DNA of 64,000 nucleotides, from NCBI GenBank assembly GCA_006176705.1, contig QRFJ01000381.1:1606906-1670905 (forward strand), read 5' to 3'. Positions 13,301-26,400 of the stretch are shown here, one piece after another. Each line of letters opens with the position of its first letter. Position 1 is the first letter of the stretch. A program made the position numbers and the translations under genes. This DNA comes from Cocos nucifera (Eukaryota > Streptophyta > Magnoliopsida > Arecales > Arecaceae). The notes below the pieces were generated by a model. It had not been told where the DNA came from, ran no database searches, and saw only the letters and a list, made by a program, of their open reading frames with translations.

Positions 13301-16300
13301 GTTAAATATTAATAGTGTGAACCACTCCATCTTTTCTTGTACAAGTTTATCCATTAACTATGGTAGGACACTTAAATGCAGGAACATTGTATCATACAGC
13401 CTACCAAATAATGAGAACTCAACTAGATTGATGATATTTGCACCACAACATGTAGGTGTCTGCTTTGTCAGACAGAATGCACAGGCTACCTTCATATTTA
13501 AGGATATCAACATCTTGCATGGTAATGAAGATGAACTAATTAAAGGCATGTTGGTGATTGTAATTAGCAGTTAAATGAGTAATAATATTTCAATATAGTG
13601 TTCTAAAGGCAGCTCAAATACATAGGCAGCTAGGTGCCCGCATATTGTTGGTGGACTAAGTGTGCTCTAATGCCCAACTTAGTAGATTGTATTAAAAATA
13701 TAAAATAATAAACAGAACCCACACAGTCTATTGAAATGACATTTTTTTCCTTATAAGATATACAATAGTATACTTATCCCAAAAAAGCCCAATAATTTAA
13801 GTTAGTTAACAAATAATCAATTTTCCTAAATGGTAAATCACTACAATGTTGAATACAGATGATTGAAAATCAGTGGAATTTGTAGGTTGTAACTACAGCA
13901 AGGCGGATGGGGACTAATGAGAGGGGTAGATGGCTCACAATGCACCTTCCTGACCTACAAATACCCTAACCCACCTCACCAAATCAATGATCCTCTTCAA
14001 AGATATTCCAGAATAGACCTGTGCAGCCTGCTAAATATGTGCTCACCAAGCAGGCAGCACATGGATGCCATCTATCCTCAGCAAGGAGAGATGGCTTACA
14101 ACACACTTGTCTGACCTACAAACACTCTTACCCATCTCACCTAACCCACGAACCTCTTCAAAGACATTACCAAATAGACCTGCCCAGGCTGCTTAAGTGT
14201 GTGCGTAGTTAGTTGGCAGGACACGAATGCCACCTATCCTTGGAATGGAGTCTAGAGGTCCAGTCAAGACTAGAAACAATTTTTAAGACATTAAGATGTG
14301 ACAAGCGCATAAAAAGTTGGTCCTGAAAAATGTGGTAATATAACTAAGCAAACACAATAGACTATTATTGCAAAGCTCCAGGCCTAAATGAAAGAAATGA
14401 TGCATAGATCAGAAAATAAAATTCAGAGATCTCATATTGCAATTTTAATGCAGTTTGCCACAACATGTACTTGAATAATTAATCACAATCGAGTGTGATG
14501 CGCTGGAGATGGGATGCTTTTAAATTACGCCCAGATGCACTTGATATAAACATAAGTTATCACTTTATATCCTCCTTTATGTTTCCTGAGCATGATTGTT
14601 ATTTTAATCATTTAAAACAAAATGTCCATCGCTACCCAATCAAAATTATGTGTTCATTACTTTATTTGTTTGCACAAACCATTCGTTATCTCTATTTCCA
14701 TGAATAGTGTGTCAATTGATTTATTTGAATAATTGCAGATTTGCGGGCCTATCACTGCAAAGGTAACATCATATGGTGTCTATAGTATTTTTGCCTAACT
14801 TGGTGAATAAAAAGCACTACTGCATCTTTTCTTCTTGCCTGTTTATACTCCATGGTATGACAACTATTTATTCATCAAAACTTTGAAGATGCAATAAAAG
14901 ATAAGGTTACAAATCTCAATATTTGACGATCCACCTACAATTATATCATCTTGTTCGCCCTAGACATTCTACCAACTTGAATTCCTCCACAACCTCAAGA
15001 GTTTTTTATCCTAACAATTCTTATTCTGGCTGGTTCTAAATGCCTAATTCCATCCATTTCTACCTCAAACTACCTGATGCAGCATAAGTTCTAATTTTTG
15101 TAATCTCATTTCATCAGTACGTTAAGGAGCCTTTTCAGCTACTCCTTACACATTATAACTTCGTACATTCTGTATGGTATTTCTGCTCCTTTGCCATATA
15201 CAAGCATCAAATATTCAGTTTTCTGGACCTTTGGTGCTTCCAGATGACTTCGGTTTTTCTTTCCTGAAATCCCTTTCAGCATTTTTTCCTCAATCCTTTA
15301 TTTGTCATGCTTCATTTTATGATAATTTAGCTTATTTAAAGCATTAGATCTGAAAAGTTGGCCTCACATTACTGTCTCTAGCCTTCATTTTTTCGTCGCT
15401 CCATTGTCCCCGTTATTTTGAAATCTCTAGAGCTTGAATGGACATATTCCATCTTTCATATTCTTCATTTGACATATGTAAAAGAAACCATTTTTTAAAA
15501 TTTTTTTGGCATAATAATGTTCATTTTCAGCCAATTCTTTCCCATGAGGTCATGCTGTGAAAGTTTTTCCCTCTTCTATTTTCCTTTTAATGATTCCGTC
15601 TATATACACCATTATGATTGCCATCAGGCACCGCTCTTATTTAACAAACCTGACAATGGGCTTCTATAATCTTTTGTCTTGTAAATTATGCATGACACAT
15701 GACACAGGAATTGCATTCTGGTTTCATTATTATGTGATTTTTTTTCCCCTCCCCTTCATTTAATCAAGCCACAACTGAAAGAAAGTTTACCATTGTCTAA
15801 AAGAATGTATTGCTTTCCTGCTTAAACTCGATATGTTAAGCCTGCATCCAATGCAAAAAGAAATTAAACTTGCATCTCCACATTCATCAAGGTTGAAGAT
15901 GAACTCCACACAGGAATAAACTACAAAACATGATATGTTCATGGAAAGAGGTACCATGACATTGATTTCAGGACCACAACCTAATGGCTAACTTTAACAA
16001 GATTTGCTACTGATTCCTTGTTTGAAAATATTTGTGTAGCCCATTTATAGTTGTGCAATGCACGTGTGAGCATACAATGTTCTTTAATCTTCTAACTGCC
16101 AAGACACCAGCCTCATGGATAACTACATAGACTGCATGTGGTGCTAGGCACAGCCGCACAAGCACCTGACTACTATGGCTTTCCAATGTCCAAGATACAG
16201 TATGAACTAAACTAATATAACCTTCTACAAAACTAATTACAGAAAGGACACCAACATATGGAATTAATAACTTACCAAAATGTTTATTTGGACAACAGAC

Positions 16301-16737
16301 TAAAGATTCAAGTGTACTAGCCTAAACTGGTGGCATTATACTATACCAGCCCTTGACTAGTACATTCCGTATCTCGATATTCAAATCCTTGATATGTACA
16401 GTTTAGATTTGAAGCATGTAATCGAGCCTTCATGTTTTTTAACTAAACTCTTTTTAGTCTTCCTAGGTCTTCTTCTACTGTTCTTAAACCTTTGTTATAC
16501 AGTTCATAATTTGCCCTTCCCTCTATTGAGAATAATTTGAGATTTCATCACCACAATTGATAGGTGAATGGGGAAAATAAATTCATAGGGTGAAAAAACC
16601 ATTGCAAGTCTGCAGTTCCGATACAAGCTCATGCAGGTAGGCCAATGGCACAATACGGTGTAGTACCATGCTGTTCTGGCACATACCAACAAGGGGGGAC
16701 CGACAAGGGAGAGGGAGAAGAAGAGAGAGGAAAGGAG

Positions 16738-16771
<34 letters not shown>

Positions 16772-17430
16772 GGCGGCAGAGAGATGAGAGAGAGGGAGAG
16801 GCAAGGAGGCAGAGGGCGGTGGAGAGAGAGGTAGAGGGTGGGTGGGGAGCGAGGGCTTTCGAAGCTCCCACTCCTTTGCAGCACTATAACAGGGCTGCTA
16901 ACTTCACTTTAAAAAAAATCAAAAAAAAAAAAAAAAAAAGAGGCCAAATCCCCTGTTGGTTTCAAAACAAGAGCTCCATCCTTGTTACGACGCTGCAAAG
17001 GAGAGAGGGCTTCGAAAGCCCACCACCCCACTCCCCACCCTGCTGGGACCATCCTCTCCCTCCCTCTCTCTCTTTTCTTCTTCCTCTCCCCCTCCCTTGC
17101 TAGTTTCTCAAATCAAGGGGTGGAATCGTGCCAGACTGCCCCCTAGTACGGCTCAAGATGCCCTGAAAGCCCACCACCCCACTCCCCACCCTGCTGGGAC
17201 CATCCTCTCCCTCCCTCTCTCTCTTTTCTTCTTCCTCTCCCCCTCCCTTGCTAGTTTCTCAAATCAAGGGGTGGAATCGTGCCAGACTGCCCCCTAGTAC
17301 GGCTCAAGATGCCCTGAACCAGGCGGTTTAGGGCAATACAACCTTCCTTCAAGACATTAAGATTTTGATTGGTTACCAAGGAACAAACAGGGAAAAAAAA
17401 TGATAATGCTATGATGAATAGAGAAGCAAA

Positions 17431-17476
<46 letters not shown>

Positions 17477-20400
17477 GCATATAGTGGCCTAAGGGAATAG
17501 GAGAGTTAGCTCGATCTGATTCTCTAAAAATTACCTAAAACAGAAAACATTTAAAGCCTCTCAAACAAATACCTAATGATTCATTTTCTTCGTAAGTCTT
17601 TTCTCTTATTGTAAATTGGTCACTACCAAACACTGAAAAATAAGATTCCTCTCTAACTTATTTTTTTGTCCCTCTTACTTTCTCAAAAATTATACAGAGC
17701 AGAAGAATCATAGAATACCAATAAGGAAAGAGAATTACTACCATCATCTATCTGACTATCTAACCAAGCATTTTAGAAATGAATAAACAAAATTAGAAGA
17801 AAGATACATGAGAAGATTTAAAATTTTAAATCACCAGTAATAGACCAGTTGATTAACTGGTGCACTAGGAGTAGTCCTTTCTTCTGAGCCCTATGAGAAG
17901 TTGATAGCCACACCATTGCTGATGATACGGCAACTAAAAGAGCCTAATCACAAAAAGGGGAGAAAAGTTCACTGAAAAAATAACATGCCTTAAATAAACA
18001 CTCTTAGATTTAAACTAAAAGTTAGCAGATCAGGTTTCTGGTTCGTACCTGAACAAGAAAGAGCCAAGACTTCTGCTCCTTAAATTGGCCAATATATGAC
18101 CAAAATTTAGCCCTGTCACTGCTTAAATCAAACCATCTGGATGCCATCCCTATCAGTATTATCAAAGCCCCACTAGCAGTTCTGCATATAAATATTTGAT
18201 TAAAACACCTTGATCTCCATTAAAGGAGCAAAATAGAATACCTGGACAATACCATAAACGGATACAAAGGAGAGTGGATAGGTTTATAAAATGACAAGTA
18301 TTTATTCCATCAATTAATGCTTGTTCAACCAGTTATATAAAAGGAAAAAGCAATGAGTTATGACTCAATAAAAGAAAGATGGAATATTTTGAGCACTTGG
18401 AAAAATTTATGCCAATTATTCACCATTACATCAAATTTTTCAGATTTACATTGGCTAAGCAGATATTGCCTATTATAATAAAATATATAATCACCAACTG
18501 GGGCAATAACAATATATACTGGTATAAGCTTAAGATACTGGATACTTTAAAAAGCATGGCTGAAAATGTTGGACTAGATTACAAGAATAATTTTCAAAAC
18601 TCAGACTAATTATTAGCGATGTTAATTTTAGATGTACTCTAGTCTGTTTGGTGCAGCATAACCATAATCAACCACCAAATGAAAAGCCCTGTTCAGTTAT
18701 TTAAGTTCAGCAACCTGACATAGCTAAATTGTGGCTAAGAATTCAATTTACCTAAAGCCATGAAATGAGAGAGTTGAGATACAACTTTTGTAGGTTTCTA
18801 GCATGACTTTTGTAGGTTTCTAGCATGATGAGTCATGAGGATAGAAAAAACACAGAATACTTCCTAGCGCAGGGGGAAAAAGGCAATCAAAAAAAAGCTT
18901 TGCTGAGATATACAATGTCGTGAATTTAATATGAGGAAATACTGATGACATGAAATTTGACCAACTGTTGCATTTTCTGAAGATGGATATTCATCCATAG
19001 AATTGGAGAAAAACATTTTTTATCACAATCCCAAAGTAAACAACTGTGAAGTTAAGATAGATTGACAAAAACATTCTAACCATATCAGAAAGACTTGGAA
19101 CCAGAAAAATCATAGATGAAATCCATATATCAAGGAGGATCAATTCAGAACCCATGATAATGAAAACTGAAGGTCAAATGCTTTATCAACCTGCAGCATT
19201 TATGCCATGTAACAACCTAACAGAAAGATAAGTCACATCAAAAAATTAAGGAACACAGTTCCCAACTCAAGACACAGAGTTAGTAGCAAACATGATAGTG
19301 GTACCCAAAGTTCACCAAACTGGTATTGAAGGTCGTACCGGCCAGTGACCAGTTCGATATGGTACAGGTCCATATCATGCCGTTCTAAGGCATGCCAAAA
19401 ATAGAGAGAGGGAGGGGGAGAGGGAGAAAAGGAGAGAGGAAGAGAGAAAGAGGGAGGGAGGAAGGGGAACAGATGGAGAGGAGGATGCTTATTGTTGAGG
19501 AGTGAGCGACCGGATGAAGAAGCGGATGGTCGAGGACCAAACCCTAACTCTAACCCTAGTGGAGCAAGAGAGAGAGGGAGGTAGGGCTTACTGGTGATGG
19601 CCGAGGGGCAAGCAAGAATGATCAAAACCCTCAAAAGAGGGGAGGTACATTCAAAAATATCTAACTGGCAGGGGGTGGGGGAGGGGTTCTATAACCGAAT
19701 CAACCTGACTCATTGATCCATTCCAACTTGGTATCGGTTGGCCAAACCATCCGGTCCGGGTTACTTCTGTGCTGGCTGAATTGCTTAGTTCGGGTCAGTT
19801 CGGCAATCACTGGTGGCACCAAAGCAACCAACAGGAAGGACAGAGCCGTAGATACAAAAGCATGAAGATATTTAAGAAGCTGCAGTATCCAAAAACCTAT
19901 TCCACATTAAGGCTTGTATCAAGATCCTCCATATCATGAGAATGGAAATGCATCTTTAAGACCATAGTTAGCTGATTAAAATGAGCAGCAAGCATGTGAA
20001 ACAATGTGGAAGTTACTATCCGAAAAGGATAAATATATACAGTAAATAACAATGCAGGGACTACGTTTAAGAAAAGAATAAGAGCGTTACACTAAATGGT
20101 TGTTGTCAGGAATTTCTGCAGGCATCAATGTAAATATGGATATGAACCAGCAAGCCACCCATACATATGCTGCCAAGAAAAGTTTTCCAGGGATGAATAT
20201 CAATACAAAAACCGCAGCAAGTAATCCCACGATCAGAAAACACCAAGTGTACAGCTTCCTTTCAAAGAAGCTAGCCACCTGTACAAAGTATGGTAGGTAA
20301 AATGTTGAAACTCAATCCACAAGCATGCTGAAACTCAATCCACAAGCTTTCTTAATCACATGATAGCAGGTAAAGTAATGACTGTTAATCATACATACCA

Positions 20401-23400
20401 GAAATTCAAGAATAAATATTGCCGCCACAAAAATGGTTAAAAGCTTGATATTTGAACTAAATGTTCTGCTGCATAGTTCTCTCCATAATTCTTTTAAAAA
20501 TTGATAATTACAAAAGATCCGTGTCCACAGAAATATTGTCATCGAAACATACACATGGTAAAGAGGTGGAGAGTTCTCTAGAAACAACATTATAAAGAAT
20601 AAAGCCATCAACAGACATCCACCTAGATATACCTGCAAAAGAAAATTGACAGAATAAAGAGAATTTTTAGGAGGCAAAAAAACAGAAGATCTAGTGTCAA
20701 CTCGAGATCATAGATATAACTGAAAATTAGCAAGCGAGATGTTGAAAAGTTTCATAAAATATGAGTTTTTTAAAGGGATTGCAACTTTATCTTCCTTTAC
20801 CTATTGGAGTGCAACCCTAATATATACAAGTTGCATGCTTTAGTTCATGAGCTTTTCAACCAACTTCTATACTAACACCAACCATGAGAAATTGTTAGAT
20901 GAGTGCCCTAGAAGCCAGATTGACTGACACTTGTAATACACTTTCCAGGAGTATTTTGTAATTTTGATTAAAAATTAATAAAAAAATTATTTTCTATCAT
21001 ATTATGTATTTAAAGTATCTGTGATACATCCTTTGAGTTAACGGATATAATAACGCATATTTTCAAGAGTTGAAAATTTAAGATGTGTTATCATAATTAA
21101 CTCATAAACTACTTTCGATCGTAGGATTATCATGAGGATGATGATTGATTTGGAAGATCGATGTACGATCACTTTCTTAGGATAGATGAGTCTTGAATCT
21201 ATGGTGTGGAGACACCGGGGCGAGAGTATAGATACTCGTTGAGAACGAGGGTACTGAGCGTGACCAACTCGAGCAGTCATAAGTCTACCTTCCCGTCGAT
21301 GACAAGCTCGATGCAGTTGTGTGTCTGATTCTTTGACCTAAGGTGCATCGACAGTTCACCTTGAGTGTATTATAATTTGACTGCACCATAACTCAGTCTC
21401 CTAGCCATTCGAAACCTTGAGATGTATTTTGGCTATAACATGTTCATTGTAGGAATTGGATTGCACCTATAGAGGATCTATCAACCTCGGTAGAGGAAGA
21501 GTAGATCTATAATGATCATGAGATCGAGTCCTTAAATCCATGGCCATAGCAGTATAAAATAACAGAAAAGAGTTTTCTATTAGGATCTCACATCAAACTT
21601 GAATCGAATGATTCATTCATATGACGGATGTTGGGTTTGACGAGTTCACCTTAATCTTAATCCCCCATGATAAAAGAACCCAATCACACAGATAGCTGCA
21701 CCGAGAGGTTCGTATTCGATTCTGATGGGTTGTCACCATATACTGCTAGGTGTCACTGGTGGATTTTGGGATCAATTAGAATTGTCTTGATGATCGATGA
21801 TTCTAATTGAATGAATCGGAAGAATTCTGATCCATCGAAAGATGTTTCAATGATGTCGATGATAGAGATCACGACATGTCCCATTACCATATAGAACTGA
21901 ACCTAATTGGATCACACAAACAAGGGTTTAGATCTACATGTCATCAATTGGGCTAATCCAGTTCGATTGATTTGGATTAGATCCAATTATATTTAAGAAA
22001 ATCGTGCTAGCACACGATTGAGCCCAATATTCTCCTTCTATAGTCTTTCTGGTTCGTCTCGACCATGGAATATCATACCGGGCCGAACCGCCCGGTACAC
22101 CCGGTATCGAGCCGGACCGACGGGGAGCCGGTCTAGTTCGGTCCTTTCTTCGGGTAAACCCTCCAAATTGCACCAAACTGCTCGGTTCGATACGGTACGA
22201 TATGGCTTAAAATCGACCAAAATTAGATGGTTTTGGGCGGTTCTGATTTTGGGCGGTTCAACTCGGTACGGCTCTGAACCGAGCCGTACTGACACAAGGG
22301 GCAAGAGGGGGTAGGTTTTGGTGTTAGTAGGGTGGGATGGGCCAGCCAATAATAGCATGGTGTGGTGCTTTGCCTCAGAGCTTAGAGTGTCTGAGAGTCC
22401 GAGAGCATGATCTTAGATTTTCAGGACGTCGAGTGTGAACGAAGCCCCAAAAAAAGAGAAAAATTCAAAAAAATTATCACAACCTTGGAGAGACGACGGT
22501 TTTCGACCGAAAATAAAGTAATCTAGTATTCTATTAGTAAAGATTTTATTTTTCATATTGTTAAGGCCAAAAAAGGTAAGTAAAAAAAAGAAAAAATCAT
22601 ATCAAAATTTATGATTTTGGTATGATTTTATTATATAGTATAGACCTTTCAAAGATCTATGCGGTGATGCTAAAATCATTAATTTTCGTTAATTATATAT
22701 ATTTTTTTAAAATATGTATATTTTAGAATAAAAAATTAAAAATAAAAAAATTTAAAAAAATTATAAATTCATAATATTATTTAAGACAAGTGAAGCTATG
22801 TATAATATAAATTTTATGTCCGATTTTAAAGTTTTTGATGCATTATATGCGGCTTAATTTTGAATAAAATAAAAAAATAAATAGTATTTAATGTATGTTA
22901 ATAGGCTTAGAAGAATATATATAGAATCTATAAATGTTTCTCCTTAGATCTAAGCTTAAATAAACTTTTAATTTTTTTTATTTTTTTATATTTTTTAATT
23001 GCTTAAATAATAAAAAAATATAAGATCTTTCGATGAAAAATTTTAATTTTTATAGGTAATTATTAAAATGATATGTTTTGTTAAACTTATAGAAATGAGT
23101 AAGAAGAAGGATACAGTGCGTGATATTGGTTGGGAGCATGATGAGATATTCTCGGTTCGGCATCATTGGAGATACAAATGGTGCAACACAGAGTTCAAGA
23201 GAGAAAGGATGACTAGATTTAAGCAGCATTTGGTTGGTGGTTACTCCGACGTGGCCATATATCGAAAATGCCCGCAGGAGATCCGACAGCTGATGAAGAA
23301 ATACTTTGCTGATTTTAAATTAACGAAAGAAAAGGCTAAGTAGAAGAGAGCAAAGATGGACCGTCGAGCTACAAAACCAGTTTCTTATCACTCCAGAGAG

Positions 23401-26400
23401 TTAGAGAAGGCCTCCGCTCCAAATGATAAGGAACGGATGGAGGCTGTCATTCGGATGAGTATGGATGATCAGTAATGTATGGAAGAGATGACCAGATATA
23501 GAGAACGATTTGGACCGTCATACTATGAAACGAGATCCGACTCTGCGACTGCTGAGGGAGAATCCAAGTTCAAGAGGACCATCTTAGTCAAGGAGATACC
23601 CAGTAGAGGCAGGCACAGTATTTCATCTATGCTGGAAGCATATGGTAGTAGGAGGAGGTCCTCCAAGAACATGCCAACAAGAGCCATCATTCAGAATTTG
23701 GATCCACACGTTTTTTCTAGCAAAGATTCAAAACAACAAAGTATTGACAGTATGTTGAAGAAGGATAAGAAAAAAGATATGTGGCAAGTTATTGGATCAT
23801 GATTTCATTTTAGCTATATTCCAGCAAATGCAGCAGGTAATACTTACTATCGGTTTGCCATTTCAGCCATATAGGCAGCCGGCCCTAGTATAGATCCCCA
23901 GCACCTAAGGATATTTATGGTCGACTTCTTGATAGTAACAAAGAAGAGCTACAAAAATGGATTTCTTCTTACAAGAATAAATGGCCTACATACGGATTGA
24001 CGGTAATATGTGTGGTTAGACCGGAACTACCAGGCGGAGCATCATCAATTTCTTAACTTATTATGATGGAAAAATATTTTTTCACAAATCAATTGATACT
24101 TCAGATAAGGTGCACGATGCTATGTATATCCTTGGATTGATGGAGGAGGTGATTGATTCAGTAAAAGAGTAGAATGTCGTGCAGGTCATCACAGATAATG
24201 GACCGTAATATAAGGCCGCTGGAGAGTTGCTAATAGAGCAGCGACCATATATTTACTGAACCCCATGTGTTGCATATTGCATTGATCTCATATTAATGGA
24301 TATTGGGAAGCTTCGTAGGATGCAGCAGGCAGTGGACTTAGCCCAGACTATTACTAGATTCATCTGCAATCATATGTGGGTCTTGTCATTGATGCGAACA
24401 TATACTGGGGGAGAGATTTTGAGACCGTGTTATCCGATTTGCTACAAACTCATAGTACTTAATAGCCTTCTGGAGAAGAAAGCAACATTGCGTCAAATGT
24501 TTGTCGGTGCCAAGTGGCAGGAGAGCAAATATGCAAGAGCCGGTACTGAGGGAAGTTGTGTGAAAAACTTGATGACTAGTCAGTCATTTTGGCAACGGAC
24601 TGATAAGATAGTGAAGGCTATCAAGCCATTATATGAGATGCTTCGCGCCGTGGACAGTGAAAGATACACCCAGATGTGTTTTTTGTATCACATGATGGAG
24701 AGGGCAAAGAAATATATCAGTGAGATAAATCCAAAATATGATCAAGAATATATCAACATTATCGAGTGGCGCTGGGACTATCGAATGGATAGAGATTTGC
24801 ATCTAACCGGTAAGCACGAATCTAAGAGTCCACTGAAAATTTTTCTTTTCTACTAATATGAATCTACTCATTCATTTATAGAATTTATCTACGACTTACT
24901 ATTTGAATCCGAGATTTTAGTACACCATTCCTGGGATAGATATGGATAATGAGCTTCTTACTACTCTTCGCAATGTGATATATAAGATGGTGGATGATCC
25001 AAAAATTGCATCCATGTGTTTGCAAGAGTTATGTTAGAGAGGATAAGATATGAGTATTTAATTAAATTCAGTCTGCAATCAACTGCATATTTGTTAATAT
25101 AACAAATACATTTTTCACAAACGAAACAGTTTAGAGAGGAGACATATAGCTTTGGAGTTTTATCGACTGTCATAAGCAAACAAAAAGATGAATCCAGGTA
25201 AATTACATATCAATAACGAGAAGACTTTGCTGACTTTACATACCTACCAATATCATGAAATATGATATGTAATTTTGTTAATATTTTTGCAGCTGAATGG
25301 TGGATTCATTTTGGACAATCTACAAAAAATTTGAAAGCTGTAGCCATCCGCATTCTTTCCCACACGGTCTTCTCTAGTGGCTATGAGCGTAATTAATCGA
25401 CTTTTGCCCTTATCCACAGCAAACAGAGGAACTGTCTGACAAAGAAGTACCTCAACGATCTTGTATATGTTCATTATAATCTAAAGTTGAGACTAAAATG
25501 TATCCAGGATGAAGTACAGCTGAAGTACATAGATTCAATGTTGGGTGATTATGCTGATGGGTACAACGATCTGATGATTGGATGGCTTGCAGGCCAGCAG
25601 CAGGAGCTGGAGCTTGATGAGCTGGGATCTCCACCATGACCAGCCAGTTTAGTAGCTAGGAAGATCGAGATGGATCCAGAACGATAGGCAGATACAAATA
25701 TTCCACATAGGATTTCAACTGATCCATCACAGCCTGAAGGCACACAGAGGAGTCATTCATCACATGACTCTATATCCGAGACATCCTCCAAGATGTTTGA
25801 GCGAGAATTTTTGAGACAAAGCTGGCCATCTCAAGCAGAAAGAAGAGATCCATTCTCTCAGAGACAGCAAAGTAAGAAAAAAGATAAAGCAAAAAGAAAG
25901 ATAATTGCAGCATCCTCGAGAGTGCAGGAGTCAGCTGGCTCAGATTCGGAGATCAGGTTGACTGATGATAGTGACGGATCTGATGACCAGGGAGGGACTG
26001 GAGGACAAAAAATTGTTCATGAGACGCAGTCGCAGGCAATATTCGATTTACCGATGAGTCTTAATTTACACATGCCACATAAGATAGGAACCATGGTGCA
26101 CGAGCTGATAGAGGCTTGAAGATACTATTTTATATAAACGACGACTTTTCAAAGATCGTCCAGCACATGATACAGCTGCAGATGATTTGGCACATGAAGT
26201 AGAATCCATGGATGTATCTGGATCATCCTCGTATTATGGATCTTACCACCCGCAGACAGCTTATGATCCATATGGATATTAATATGATGCATCCGAGACA
26301 TCGTCTTTCAGTGGCTACTACCTATACAGTCTGGAGCTTCTTATGGATCGGATTTTGCTGCTGGCATATTTAGATGGGCCCCTCTACAGCCATACCATCA

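Larger units (their letters stand above)
16625..17340. mobile_element. Second foldback element
   Basis: GGGCTTTCGAAGC followed by CCTTTGCAGC at 16851-16882 is mirrored by GCTGCAAAGGAG then GGGCTTCGAAAGCC at 16992-17020, around an A-rich centre near 16925. Purine-rich DNA outside the left arm (16700-16850) faces pyrimidine-rich DNA outside the right arm (17050-17100). Organisation matches the element at 9650-10420, so both probably belong to one family. Confidence 0.6.
13108..17834 (-). other. PIGN intron 12 (4.7 kb)
   Basis: No host exon found. It contains the second foldback, a 151-bp direct duplication, TA/GA and GA microsatellites, and two degenerate copies of a roughly 110-bp segment near 13920-14230. 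Confidence 0.75.

Noticed and set aside
16504..17297. Pro/Leu/Ser- and Arg/Glu-rich open frames up to 152 codons
   Set aside because: They lie within GA/CT-rich foldback arms and microsatellites and have no family similarity.
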